Positions 35,545-48,956 are shown, counted from the first letter of the stretch. The stretch is 64,000 nucleotides of DNA from Agrypnia vestita (GCA_016648135.1 JADDOH010023117.1:186001-250000); one strand, 5' to 3'. Notes: a model not told the origin generated them from the sequence alone. Made by a program: numbers and translations.

Positions 35545-35640
35545 CACATCAGCCCTGATGATGGACCCTGCAATGGGATCCGAAACGTCGGCCCGAAAGG
35601 TCGTAACAACATGGCATAATACCCCAGAAAACACAAACCT
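35545..35640 (+). repeat. Family H repeat (Penelope-like flank type), copy 1
   Basis: Carries the hammerhead-like core at 35552-35592 and then GGCATAATACCCCAGAAAAC followed by ACAAACC. The same 3' block is at 56500-56540, and mirrored at 56360-56400 and 54580-54610. The best-known carriers of such cores in animal genomes are Penelope-like retroelements. No Penelope ORF is present here. Confidence 0.6.
35552..35592 (+). ncRNA. Hammerhead ribozyme-like core
   Basis: Order: GCC (stem I, 5' strand), CTGATGA, a stem-loop pairing GGACCC with GGGATCC (one bulged A), GAAA, CGTC, then GGC (stem I, 3' strand). This is the CUGANGA / stem II / GAAA / NUH arrangement with cleavage expected after GUC at 35587-35589. 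Stem III is reduced to ACGU with no loop, so a single copy could not fold. Such cores are thought to work as dimers pairing through the ACGU. Activity is inferred, not shown. Confidence 0.45.
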
Positions 35641-36802
35641 GAAGATATCTTTAAGTGCTGAAAACGTCCAAGCTCTAAGTGTTATAGTTTTTTTATAAAT
35701 TCAATATTTTTCTAACCCACATCACGGCTTTCACCATTAAATTAACTCTTAGACTCAAAAAAGTGATTTGGCCGTTTTCTGGGGCTTCAAATTTATAAAT
35801 CTTTGGCAAAAACACCCACATGGATGGACGCATTATGCAACTTTTTAATTCTAATGTTACTACACAATACTAATTTTGTAGAAAACATCCAAGGGGGTTG
35901 AACATTTTCTACACCTCGGATAATACTTTTTAATTCATGCTTTATCAAATTCATGGAACATAGAACCCACATAGAAAAAAAGATGTTATTTTTCCTACAT
36001 TCAAACATTTTGTAGAAAGAATCAACCTATGAAATGCATCATAGCTTAGCAAATAATTTTTTTTTTCTTATAATATAATTACATTAAAAAACATCTCCAC
36101 AAAAAAATATGCAATTGAATTAAATATCGACATATTAGGTTTTTGTAGGTTCAAATTTTTAGAGGCCATTTTCTCAGTTCCATGTATTTTGGGTTAGACA
36201 CAAAGAGTTTTTAAAACAACTATTAGGACAGGCATTTGTTAGTCGTAATAATAAATATTGATGTTTCCTAGCATTAGTACATTCATTTATGATTGTTAAT
36301 GTTAAAGCAAACTGAAAAAAAATCTCTATAAATTACAGAATTAAAGAACACTTAAAGGTTAATTTAAGTAGTGACAACTCTTTGCGTTAGCCATGAATGA
36401 TTTATAACAAAATGTAAAAAAAAGCTATGTGATTTAGCACTGGTCTACATAATACAGTGAAGTGGTTGATGTGAGGTCACTCCAGAGCTTCACAATAAGT
36501 CATTTAAGATCTAAGTATTCCACAGATATGTCGGTGATGTACACAAGAACAACTTTTGTTCAATATTTCTGAACAGCTAGTTTTTATATGGAGCGCCGCT
36601 TCATATTCAATTCTGACATGAAGAATTAAATTCGGAGACTTCAATTTTTCCGAAATTGTTACCGATGCATGTACTACAGTAGATGTGGATTAATTAGGGT
36701 AGTAAAATATAACGATCGGGCTGAAAACTGGAAGGACGACTTGTTAATTTTTAAAATGTGAAATTTTTGTAAAAATATTTATTTTTATAAAAAAAAATCA
36801 TA

Positions 36803-37277
36803 CAGGGGTCTCACAGTTAGCAGCAAAAACTTTAAGGGAGTCTTCTTCATTCAATTTTGAATAGAAAATATTCTTTACACTTCTGGTGAAGTTAAGGTGT
36901 CGGCAATTACAGTGATAAGTAACATGAAAGTTTGCATTTTTTCCAATATTTTTGGCTATTCTTTTGTAAAACATTGGACTATTATTACTACATTAACTTA
37001 TATGGAATATTAAAAATTCATTAGCTTTTAATATAAGTCACATAAAAGGCAAAAAACTTACAAAAAATATATTTTTCAAATTTCTACAAGGTTTTAATAA
37101 TTTTATTTAACTTTTATCAAAGTGAATAAATTTGACACAAGTCAAATGGAAAATAAATGCAAATTTTGATGCAGCTTATCTCCGTAACTTTTGACATTTC
37201 ACCCAAAGTGTAAAGAAAATTTTCTATTCAAAATTGAATGAAGAAGACTCTCCCGAAGTTTTTGCTACTACATCCTG
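36803..37277. repeat. Foldback element, family B, copy 4
   Basis: Left end CAGGGGTCTCACAGTTAGCA, right end a degraded CATCCTGTG. The arms share TCTTCATTCAATTTTGAATA and its complement. It lies in the 14.4-kb Stim intron. Confidence 0.8.
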
Positions 37278-40200
37278 TGTATATTTACGATGCATGTACA
37301 ATAAAATAAAAGTGCATTGTTTTTTGTAAATGCATGATTTTGTGCAACAGGTTTTCTTTCTTAATATCTATCCAACTTGAAAGACACATTATAAAAAAAT
37401 CTAACGCTTATTATTATTATTTATATTCATTGTTTACCATCGGCCAAGTTAGGTATTCTGGTTACCTGTTATATAGTGAATTGATACAAATATATTTTCT
37501 CCAACATTACAAAACCATCATCAGTATCTCCAGTTGGTTTGTAACGTGAGATAAAAAAGTGCAGCATTCTATGAGGGGGTTGGAGGGCAAACACACAGGA
37601 TAAGGGATATCTGGAGAAAGGATGAATAATAGGGGCGTAAAATAAAAACACATCCCGGATTGTAATAAAACTTCCCAGGAAGCTGTGAACCGCATGCCAT
37701 TTCATATGGTGCAATATCCAACAATTAAATGAAAAATACAAACACTATGTTCAAATTTAAATAATGTGTGAATGTGAAAAAAAAAATGTTAAAACAACAG
37801 AAAATAATGACAGACCGAAAGTACTTAAGAAAATTCTGTAAATATATTCCAAGACAAAAATAACTATTAAATAGAAAATTTACTTAAAAAAAAACATACC
37901 CTAATATTTTTTTAACACAAGTGAAGTATGGGCATAAATTTTATTTACATTTTTTGCATTTTTTTAGACGTAAATGTCCTTTTCATGAAGAAATTACTTT
38001 AAAGATGAGAATTATATTCTCTTAATAAGAATAATAACTATATATTTTTTTATTTCGACAGCTTGCCTAAAATGCAATTTTATTTAAAACCTCAAAATGC
38101 CGCACAAAAATACTAAAAGCTAGATGAAAAAGAAACAAGCCATATTAAAATATGATGGCAAAAAAAGATGAGTCTTGACAGCACTACAAGAAAATAAAAA
38201 TAAGAAATTGTTAATTATACTAAGTCATAGAAAATAAAAGATAATTATTGTTTTGTGTGCGAGGTGCTTTCTTACACACAGGGATTTTTTTTTTAATAAA
38301 TTGAAATTAAAGAAAATGCATCCAGTCCCCCAGAAAGCTTTACAACAAAACCATTTCATAGCAGTCAATAGATGTTTAATTTTCATTGAATAATAATAAA
38401 AATGTTATAAAACCCAACCAATTAAATGCACATACAAATTTAAAACTAGTATATAACCTAAATAATAATATAATATCAACAGATAAAAAATCTAACACAC
38501 ACTATAAGTTTATTTGATTTAATAACAATAAAATTTTACTTTTACTTTTGTATAAAAAATATTGTCATTTTACTTGTAACATTATTTATTCCTTTAATTT
38601 ATTGCTCAATTGAGTAATTTTGCTGCTGTTTAGATTATAACTATATTTTTTGTCATTTAATATAAATATATTTATCTAAAACTTATAAAGATTTAACGAT
38701 AAAAAGCAAGCAATGTACATAAAAACAAAATTGACAGATGAAACATATTTAAGAAACAATTTAAAAATTTCAAATTACTTTAGGTATTGAAAGCGATTAC
38801 AGTAAAAACTCCTTAAAATCATTTTCCTAATTCATGCTTTTCTACTGTTGGTCTACAGTAGTGTGTTGCACAATCTAAAAATATTGTTAGACCTTGAACT
38901 AAAATGATTCCTAAGTATTATATTAAAAAATAAATCAACAAAGATTTGAAATTAAATAAGATTTTTTACATTATTACATTAAATCTGGATATTACAACAG
39001 ATATACATCCTAAGGATCGAATATGTGTAAATCAAAATTCAAAATTTTAAAAATAAATTGGTGTTCCTAATAATTGTTATGTAAAAAACATTTTTGTTTA
39101 TAATGATAACCTGGTTATTATATATTTTATTTTATTGCAGTAGCTGCAAATATTTATCTACATACATATTTTTCTTCCTATAACCAGGCAATCCACCCTT
39201 AAAAAGCGATTATCTACATACATCAAGTATGAAAATTTATTTATTTATTAAAGCATACATATTGAGTAAATAGTAATATACTTTTACATTTCACTGTAAA
39301 TTTGTATTATAAAGACCATCTAAATATTGCACTAATAAATAAGTATAATTTGATGTCTTTAAAAAAACAAATATTTTTGATTTGAGCAAGAACCAATGTA
39401 GCACTAATTTTCTCAATATGGTACAATTTATGGAGTTTTTACTGCAATTATTTAAAGCGTCAAATAGTATTGAAATAGTGGTGTTGCTTGAGTATACCAT
39501 ATTTTAACATCCTCAAAACTCAAACTTTCACACAAGTATTTTTTTATACCTTCCGAAATAATAATATGTAATAAAAATCGACAGTTAGTCTTGGAAGTCC
39601 AAACTATCTTAATAACACCGGCCCTTTAAGTGAAAGTTAATAGCTATGTTTTTAAAATATCGACATATTTTAAATCATTGTAATTACCTCATTTTACCAA
39701 GAATTTGAAGTTTATAAGAAAATAATGAGATCATAATATTTATTTTTGATGAAGAATAAATTTGCTATAATTTGTTGCATAGCTTTATTATCAGATTTTT
39801 ATTTTTATATTTCTGAATTTCTTTACCGTATTTCTCAAAATAATGTCCTCGAATTGGTCACAGCACATCTAAGCTACGATTTTTTTTTATATTCTTATCA
39901 TTTAGACAACATTGCTTTTGTTATAAAATAAAAAGATGAAACCCGTTTCATGCACTGTCCCAAAATATTTATCTAGAGCATACTACAAATTTATAAGAAA
40001 AAATTGCTCAATGCATTCGGCAATGAAAAATATGGTACTTTATATATGTTACAGTGAATCTGATTTTCTAGTGAGTCCATCATTCACTGGCATTTTAGAG
40101 AAAGTATATTCAAGGTCATTATTATCATATTCAAAGAGTTTTTCACCAATAGAAATGAATACAATATTTTAACTTGCACTTACTAGTGAATTTATTGGTT

Positions 40201-41705
40201 TCCGAACTGTCAAAAATTAAATTTGACAAGTCTGAAATCCGTTTCCGTAAAAATCTATGCTTTTAAACGAACTTTTATTTATCCAAATTGAAACAACCGG
40301 GCCTTGAATAACAATTTAATAAGTCATTGCGTGAACAAGGTTCTTACTGCATTATTAATTTCTTCTGTGCAAATCAACATTATGTAGGTAACGGATATTA
40401 TTAAAATAGTCATTTTGAAGTGTTGAAAGTTTCGTCTGCACCAATTCTTCATTATATGATTTTATAACAAGATTCTAATGGCACATGGACCTCGTTTTTC
40501 AAAATTTATTTTGCGTTTTGTGTCTCATTTTACACTAGTCTAGTCCAAAGTCATCACAAAGCGACAGTATTTCTAATTTTTATCCTTTGAGCGATAGCAT
40601 ATTCTCTATTCTGTGGCGATAGTTCTGTTTCTCGAACTGTCACACTTCTGGACTGGATTAGTTTAGGTAGGTAACTAAAACGTAATATATTTTTAAAATT
40701 TTAATCGCGAACACTTACGAAATTCTGATCATCTTATAATTCAAAAGACAGTCGATTAAACTCATAAAAATGATACGGTGCGAGCAAGCTTCACGTCTGT
40801 CACCGACGTCGAGCCGAGTAAGTTTGCGAACTTAAAAACCGCGCACTTTATGTTGTACGTCTACCACCCGTGCTTACACGTGCGCAAACAAGAAACGCAA
40901 ACGACATTAGACACATTTTTGATAAAAAGATAGAAAATTGGAAATGCGGAAGAATCTGAATGAATTCAAACGTAAATGATGACTTAGAATCTCTTTGATT
41001 TTTGTATTTTTCGCATCGAGTGTTTGTTACTTGACGCACTTTTAAAGGTTCATTTAAAATTAATAATACCGGGTGTATGTTTATTTATGTTTCTATATTT
41101 GTAAGAAATAAACTTTTGTTGTATTGTTATAAAAAAAACATATTTAATAAACTTAATTGACAAAATACATATTCATTAATAAAAATTTTCCCTTAACCCC
41201 CCAATATTTACATGGTGACATAACCTCGTTTTGTTCCGGCAGTCGTCAGATATCATAAAAAACCCGAGTGCGCGATCTTTCAGCCGACACCTTACTTCGC
41301 GATTCGTATTCGTTTTGCGGTGCCGCTGTCCTATTTTAATTTAGGAGTTAAAATAGGACCGCAAAATGAATAAAAATCGTCTAGTGTAGTGCCGCCTTTA
41401 TACTTTCTACGCTTTAAGAATTACGTGTACAAATTGATGGTTTCACCGATATATTGTCTATGCTTTGAGTAATGTATTTTCACGGATTATGTGTAGTGAA
41501 TCTGAGAATTCGTTGATTTAGATGTTTTCACTGCCCCCACTCTGCCCGACCGGGAAAAGTACATTTTTACTAGTGAAAGTATAGTCTTACTAAAAATGCA
41601 AATTCGCTGTAACATATACATATATTTTTAAAAATCTGATTATTGGCACTATGGATATGGTCAACCGGGCACTGTAAAACAAATGCCCTTCTACCAACAG
41701 ATATT
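37278..41705 (-). other. Middle of the 14.4-kb Stim intron; no exon seen
   Basis: Very AT-rich to about 40700, then a CpG-richer stretch at 40780-41400 that I cannot assign. A short inverted repeat sits at about 41308-41375 (ATTCGTTTTGCGG mirrored, with an 8-base interruption). A half copy of family A is annotated at 40225. Confidence 0.45.
40225..40305. repeat. Family A, half copy
   Basis: Only the right arm remains: AAAAATCTATGCTTTTAAAC through to TTGAAACAACCGGGCCTT. Confidence 0.7.
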
Positions 41706-42215
41706 CAGGGAGTCTCATAGCTAGTAGCAAAAACTTTACAGGTGGATTCCTGCCTTGATAATGAGTCTCTTAATTGTTCGAGCAACCATAAACTAATATC
41801 AATAGTTATGAAGATATGTAATAGCAAAGTCTGCATTTTTATATTCCTGATAATTTTGCAAAAAGTTGAACTATCATTACAGTAATTTATATTGATTATG
41901 AAAAATTCATTCTCTATACTATAAGTCGAATAAAATGATAAAGACCTTGCAAAATAAAAATTTTTTTTTTGCAAAGTTTTTACCATTTTATTGGAGTTGT
42001 ATTTAAGCAAATGAATTTTTCACAATCGATATGTTACTATAATGACAGCTTTTTGCAAAAAAGAAGTTAGGAATATTGAAAAAAAAAATCAAACTTTGAT
42101 ATTGCAAATCTCCATAATTATTAATATTATGTCACGGTTGCTTGAACATTTTCGAGTCATTATGAAGGCAGGAATCCACCTGTAAAGTTTTTTCTACTAG
42201 CTATGAGACCCCCTG
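41706..42215. repeat. Foldback element, family B, copy 5
   Basis: Ends CAGGGAGTCTCATAGCTAGT and its complement. It is nearly full length, with both inner arms intact by eye and the ACTATTGATATTAGT-type core. Confidence 0.85.
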
Positions 42216-42991
42216 TATAATAATGATTTTACGAATAAAAAGCATGGTCATACCAGGCTAGCTGCAGGATCCTAACACAATACACAATATACAATTGCAC
42301 AGAAATTATACACAAAGAATGTAAATCACAAGGACCTGTTTACTATTCGGTGTGCAGAAGTAATATTAAGCAAATAAACAATAATAAAGCACTTACATTT
42401 TATTGGTCCCTTTATGTAAATTATAAATATATCTAATGAACTACATACTACAAATGTACAACTATAGGATAGACTTAATACACAAGTTTTTATGAAAGAT
42501 TAAGTATAATAAATTAGCATTTAGATAAACCCGATCTAGATTATTATTAGAAAATTGTAAAAATATATATAAAAGTGATATGTAAAGCACATTCGAAACA
42601 GTGGGAAGATCATAATGCGTCGTGCTCGAATAATTTTGAAATAGTATTCTATTACCTTGAGTGGTTGAATCAAAATTATAATAACTTGAAATAGTACAAA
42701 CATTTAAGGTAAATTCAAATTACTTTGCCTGTGGAAAAATCTGAAGGTTGAATATATACATTTAGACAACGCATTCGTGAAAGTATCTGACTAGAAAGTC
42801 ACTACACCACCATCAGGTTTCACTCTTTAGGATAAGTAAATGATTCACATTATGCAAGATAATGACATAAGTTTCAAAACCAACAACTTTCAAAAAACAA
42901 TGTTGTAAATGATCGGTTACATAGAATACTTTTCATTTTTTAGAAACCTATTATTCATTATGATATTTTTCACATGTATTTACATTTTTCG

Positions 42992-43402
42992 TCACAATCG
43001 TAGAACAATGACGCACGTGATTTTTCTCAAGTTTGCAGGAGAGCAGTTTGAAGTTTTATTTACATAAAGACACTTTATGTCATAGCTCGATAACTACATA
43101 AGATTTTCCTTTGAAACTTGGGTTAGTTACTTAAAGTGGATGGATACCTTTCAAAACTCAAATATAGTCAACACAGTACAACAACGTTTTTACACACGCT
43201 GCATTGTACTACGATCGCAAATCAGAACCGTCGTTATACCAACATCCTATAACGACGGTTAAATTAATGAGAAAAAATATACTTTTTAAATACCATTAGA
43301 TGGCTTCTTTTTTTCACTTTATAATGATCCAAAAAAGGATCCAAAGAAGATCCAATTTGGAATTTTTTGCACATCTGTCATTGTTCTACGATCATGACGA
43401 TT
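42992..43402. repeat. Foldback element, about 410 bp
   Basis: Terminal arms CGTCACAATCGTAGAACAAT and the complement of CGTCATGATCGTAGAACAAT. A second small palindrome (AACCGTCGTTATA and its complement, 43226-43261) lies inside. I see no other copy in the window. Confidence 0.65.
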
Positions 43403-43850
43403 TGTTGGCAGATTGACAATATGAGAACACAATCCAAATGAATAAAAATTAAAATAAAATGAAACATGGAATGTGAAAATCTTAAACCATCAAAAATAGT
43501 AGAACAAATTTCAAATATCATTGAGTTCTTTTTATAAAAGGTAAAGTGAGGATTTTAAAAATAATTATGTATTATGACATGTAATTTTTTAAGTAAAATA
43601 TAGATTTCTAAAGTAAGTACGTACAGTAAAATTTCTAAAGAAAATGTCTTATTGCTTTATTTTAGATTATAGTTAGGATATAGTTTAAGATATACATTTT
43701 AGGACCCAGAAAAAACTAAGAAAAGCCCATTTTATGAAAAACAGAATCTTATCCAGAAATATTGATGGGCAATTTCAAAAAAACCATCTTGTATCTTGAG
43801 AAGATATAATAATATTATGAAAAAAATTATGATACAATAATTATGAAGAT

Positions 43851-44172
43851 ATTTGGCCGTATTCTGAAATAAGCGATATTCCTATTTCTGTATCTTGACC
43901 GTTATTGCATAACATTGTAATGCCACCAATTTTGATGTTTTAAGTTTCGACAGATTTGAAATTAATGAATTCAATCAACTAGAAAGCGCTAAAACGTATA
44001 CATACAAGCATTAAGTTATTCGCAATTATAAATAATGAGCTTTCTAATTGATTGAATTCATTAATTTCAAACCTGTCAAACTTAAAACATAAAAATTGAT
44101 GGCATTACAATGTTATGCAATAACTGTCAGGACACAGAAATAGCAATATTGCTAATTCCAGCCTATTAGAAG
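43851..44172. repeat. Palindromic MITE, family E, full copy
   Basis: The left arm runs from GGCCGTATTCTGAAATAAGC through GAATTCAATCAACTAGAAAG. The right arm mirrors it to AATAGCAATATTGCTAATTC. Arms are about 150 bp. A half copy is at 21452. Confidence 0.8.
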
Positions 44173-44374
44173 ACTAGAAGAAAGAAAATTTTTGAAGATA
44201 TAATAATTATGAAAAAAAGATGAAGTGAAATAAAAATTCTATCCAACTATGTATATTTCTTTAGATGAAAATACATTCATATATTTCAGGAACAAAGTTG
44301 TGGAAATGTGGATTGTTTGAAATTGGCCATCCAAATTTAAAATTTACATGAATCTTGTCTACAGCAGGCGCGTG

Positions 44375-44740
44375 CAGTGAGCACGTTGAAGCAAGACTTT
44401 ATTTTTGAAAAAAATGTATGGAAATCTTTTGTAGAATGGCCACAGGGCTTACGAACTTTATTAGTTGGCTTAAGTGATCATTTTACACAATGCAACATTC
44501 ACGATTCCACCCTAAGAAAAAATATTCTTTTTAATGTATATATGACATTCTTCCGAATTTTTAAAATATACACCAGAATACGGTTAAAAAAATTTGACTC
44601 TTTTTTAGACCAGTTTATATTCACAATATTTTTAGACGTATGTTTTAAGAACACAATTACTGGATTTTTGTCCACAGATGGATAACCATTTTATTAAGAT
44701 AAAAGGAAACATGTATGGAAATCTTCTACAGGTAGAGATA
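44375..44740. repeat. Family D foldback element, copy 3
   Basis: Contains TTGGCTTAAGTGATCATTTT and ACACAATTACTGGATTTTTG as in copies 1 and 2. The 102-codon open frame across it is a by-product. Confidence 0.65.
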
Positions 44741-45874
44741 TTTTTAAATATTTATTAGAATATTATTATGATGTATTAAAATCTGAATACATAATACGAT
44801 AATAATTGTGAAAGGAATATTACGTGATAAATCTTTATTTAGATTTTTCATGATATATGTTTACGTAAAAATCATGCTTCAATGTTCACTGGGTGCCTTT
44901 GGTGTACGAAATTCCAATGCTAATAAATATTATACACTTATTATATTACTGTTAGTTTGCAATAATAAGTATGTGAATGGCAAAATCTAGAAGCCTCAAA
45001 AATACGAGATATTCAATTCAGAAATTGAGATAAAATAGAAACTCTACCTCTTAAGGATTTAATCAATTTTATTCTGTTAAGAAAAACTCCGTATGTATAA
45101 AATCAGGTGTCACAAAATCCGAATGACACATCTCTGGGGTGAAGCATAAAAGGACTTCTGTCATGGAGTTGAAAATGTTGCAAGTGAATGACCATAAATG
45201 CGCCAGATTCATTAGCTTTATTTTTTGAAAAACCTGCCCGGCGCATGGTCAGCATGGAAAATTTTAAAAACAATATTTATGGCTGCGACTATCAAATGTT
45301 TCTGGACAAAATTCTGCACTATACGATAAGAGCATAAAGATTACTATTCAATGAACGATGAATTTGTTAAATTAAAATTGAAGAATTATTCTACAGTGAA
45401 ATGAATGATGCTACATAAACATGATCTAGAAAATATAAAACTATAAGAAATTATGCATAAATTAAAACAGACATATGTCTTAAATAAGTACAAAAAAAAT
45501 AGTCACAAGCAGCATGTACATGTCGAGTCCCCGAAAAGCAAAGACCTAAAGATTAGTAATAAAAATAAGAATATACGTAATATAAATAAGTAAGATTAAT
45601 ATAATATATATATATACATAAACACATATATACAGTCAAAGATCCCTTTTCTGTGTGAAATATAACATGAGTGAATAAATAATTGGATAAGTAATTAGTA
45701 AAATGTATCTATAATTATGTAAATAAATATAAAAATGTGAGATTCAAAATGAAGTACATACGTGGAAATAAATATATTGAAATCGCACAAGTATATACTA
45801 TGTTATATTTGGTTTAGTGCCGATATACCAATATTAAAAATGATTCGTATTATGAATAACTGTGGTATGAGTAA

Positions 45875-45993
45875 GGGCCGGTTGTTTCAAGTTGGATCAA
45901 AGTGAAAGTTCGTTTAAAGCATAGATTCATTTTCGTAAAAATCTACGCTTTAAACTAACTTTTATTCTAATCCAACTTGAAACAACCGGGCCT
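45875..45993. repeat. Palindromic MITE, family A, copy 3
   Basis: The best preserved copy: GGCCGGTTGTTTCAAGTTGG and its complement with a short AT-rich loop. It is flanked by TAAGG on both sides, a possible target duplication. Confidence 0.85.
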
Positions 45994-47638
45994 AAGGGCA
46001 CGTAAGCATGTATGTATATACTCACACCACATTGGTATTTCTAGAATAGACCCACAGATGTATTACAATACTTAACTTCATTGAGAATTATTATTCAATT
46101 AATCAACTGATTACTTTGATATCTTTCAAGGAAATAAATAAAATGAGAGTCTAAATAAAACTAAATGACTTGCAAAAATTAGACAATTGCTTAAAAAAAT
46201 ACATCGGTATTTTACTTTGGGAATATCACGGAGTTATGTTTCACTTACATACAAAACAAAATATACAGCAATATTAAATCCTAGAGGGTTGTATGGTTCT
46301 TGCACTACGCAACACATTTCCTAACCTGCTGGGAAAAAGAAATTCTTCAATTATGATGATCTTTTGTGATGAATGCATTAATTAACTACTCATTAATCGT
46401 GCCACATGTGTGTTTGTATTCTGATCGTCGTTTTAACCTTTTTATTTAGAAATAAACTAAAATTTACGTATCCAATAATTTTAAAGTGGGAATATTTTTT
46501 CAGCTCTTGATAAAATGCTACAGTATATTTATGAAATCTACAATAATTATCGAAAGATTGGTAGGTTTGGGCAATTATTTTACTGGTAATAGCAAAAAAA
46601 ATTAGGCATTTCGCAAATCCTTGGATTTATGCATCTTGATGCATAAATACCAAACACAAACATTTGCGAACGCCTTAAAAACTGATGCCTGTAACGGTAC
46701 ATATGAGAAATGACTTGGTTGCTTACATATGTCCACCATAAATTTTATTAATTTTGACTTTTTTTCAGCAATTGAAATTGCCAAAAGTTTTAAAAAAAAT
46801 TTGGATTGATTTTTTGAAAAATAATTATTTTTCGCTGTCTAAATACTCCCACTGGAAAATTAAAAAAATTCTGTTAAAATAAAGGTTTTCATTTAGCAAT
46901 TGGTGTATTTACATATTCAAATCCATGAACATTCAAAATGTTTTTGTTAATACCACGAAATAATAAAAACAAAAAAGAAACACACACATATGTACAAAAA
47001 TAAGTGACAAAAATAAGATTGTTATATTCGGTCACTTATCCGAAATAAGATTTGACTAAGGGAAAATAATAGACATACATATTACTCAATATATTTGAAA
47101 ATTGAATAATAAGTAATGGCAAAAATAATAAATATTGATAGATAATTTTAAAAAAAAGGTTATTTGTTTTCTTCATTTTCTAAGCTTTGCATTGAGACAT
47201 TTCAGAATTTTATAAATATTTTTCTCAATTAATTGTTCTCATCACCATTATATGTTGCATTATGTATCACATGGGTCTTTAAACGTAACCTGCACCAATG
47301 AGATTAAATATGCAGATGCGATAAGAAGAAGGAAGAACATTATTAATTTGAAAAAAATGATGCTGTATAATGAATGTGATATTGTTTAACTCCATTATTT
47401 GATTTCACCGTGTTACGTCACACTAACCATGATTATAACCGTAACCAACCTACTTCTGTACGTAACAGTAACACATTAGTGAAATATACAGCAGAAATTT
47501 TTAATATTACCTGACGAATTAAAAAAAAATTATTGCAAGAATAAAAAATATGTTTGAGTTTTGGGTTCAACTAAGGTTGTTCGAATTAATAATGACATCC
47601 AGCCTGAAAGAATGCTGGCTACAATTCTGATTATGAAA
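45994..47638 (-). other. Proximal part of the 14.4-kb Stim intron; no exon seen
   Basis: AT-rich, no repeat partner and no exon-like segment recognised. Any 3' UTR of the proposed short Stim isoform would lie here, but no canonical AATAAA is visible in the first 120 bases after its stop. Confidence 0.45.
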
Positions 47639-47784
47639 TCACTCGGAGTGCGGGTGTTCAGGCCAGGCGGGCGGGGAGTCCTCGGCAGGAGAGCCCTTAC
47701 CTGTGGATCCAGCGGCGGGGGAGATCCCGTACAGGGACGCAGACTCTTCAGCATCCAGGTCATCCTGGGAGCTGCTCACTTTCA
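47639..47784 (-). CDS. Stim: Stim, possible alternative terminal exon (read-through form)
   Basis: If the GTAAGG donor is not used, the same frame continues for 20 codons (GKGSPAEDSPPAWPEHPHSE) to a TGA at 47639-47641. The extension is strikingly GC-rich, with nearly every codon ending in G or C, and then changes to AT-rich at the stop. That is what a translated extension would look like. It would give a short STIM that stops soon after SOAR, without the coiled-coil, proline-rich and polybasic tail. No clear poly(A) signal follows. Confidence 0.4.
47701..47784 (-). CDS. Stim: Stim exon after SOAR: Ser/Asp-rich linker
   Basis: 84 bases (2 + 27 codons + 1), acceptor CGTGCGCAG and donor CACAG|GTAAGG. 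It encodes KVSSSQDDLDAEESASLYGI followed by SPAAGST. The acidic-serine character fits the flexible region after SOAR that carries the inhibitory segment in vertebrate STIM1, although no residue match is claimed. An AG six bases further in is an alternative acceptor in the same frame. Phase 1 in and out matches the exons at 48836 and 33188. Confidence 0.8.
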
Positions 47785-48025
47785 CTGCGCACGTGCAACA
47801 TGGGTCAGAACATCTCGTTATATTAATAACAATAAATAATATTTTTTATTACATTTTTAATGTAACCTAACCTAAGTTTTACACTTGTACTGATATATAA
47901 CAAATGAAAACACACATTTGTAACTGAATTAAGGGATAACACCATCCTTAGGCATCAAAAAATACATTCAAATATATTTTTGGCGCAACTAATACATATC
48001 GAGAGTACAAAGCCAAAAGGGCATT

Positions 48026-48227
48026 AATGAGTATTTCGAACTTTACAGAAGAGCTAAATAATGTTTCGTCAATCGTATTTTGTCAATATTTCTTTTATTA
48101 TTAAACGATTCCCATATGTGTTTTGGATTAACAAATATAGAAATTGTTTAATAATAAAAGAAACATTGTCAAAATCAGATTGACAGAACTTTATTTTGCT
48201 CTCCTGTAAAGTTTAAAATAATCACTA
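48026..48227. repeat. Palindrome, about 200 bp
   Basis: CATTAATGAGTATTTCGAAC at the left is mirrored imperfectly by ATAATCACTAATG at the right. The inner arms, ATTTCTTTTATTATTAAACG and its near complement, are better matched. Confidence 0.75.
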
Positions 48228-48743
48228 ATGAAATTTTGGCTTTCTACCTCGATATTATTATTTTTTCTTGTTTGTATTTCTTGGTTTTATATTAGTTTTA
48301 TTATAATTGTTTACGGCATACATTGGTTTATATTTTTCATTAACAGATTATTCGAAAATTTCAAAATGGTGGACTTGTGTGTTGTCCCGCAATGGTTCTT
48401 CTTTAAAGAGACAAACGGCGCATATTATCAACATAAAAAAATCGTACGCTACATTGTAGATAACGTTATTCTTAAGATATGTGCAAAATTTTTTCAAAAT
48501 CGGTAGTTGTTTTTGAGATATAATCTCAAAAATAATTCACTGAAAAAGGCACCTACTAGCTTCAAAATGCTGTAATAATTCAGCAAATTTTTGGAATTTT
48601 TATGGGTGATGATAAAGCAAAAAAGTAATAATTTTTTGAAAATGTCAAGATGGTTGTGATCCTTAATAGGGCCCATAATTTACTTCACATCAAAATATAC
48701 ACATATTAGTTGCTTTACAATTACTTAGTGGAGTGTAAAATTA

Positions 48744-48956
<213 letters not shown>

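Larger units (their letters stand above)
33291..36802 (-). other. Distal part of the 14.4-kb Stim intron
   Basis: AT-rich. It holds a long palindrome (34455-34660) and a hammerhead-bearing repeat (35545-35640), annotated separately. No further exons were recognised. Confidence 0.5.

Noticed and set aside
37469..37741. Minus-strand CTGATGATGG near 37515 as a third hammerhead
   Set aside because: It is followed by TTTTGTAATGTTGG, which does not form stem II, and GAAAAT without the cleavage triplet. The flanks do not match family H.
44377..44685. 102-codon plus-strand ORF
   Set aside because: It lies entirely within a family D foldback element.
48228..48506. 92-codon plus-strand ORF with a hydrophobic start
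   Set aside because: The hydrophobic run is AT-rich TTT/ATT codon bias; it overlaps a palindrome edge and lies opposite to Stim without splice signals.
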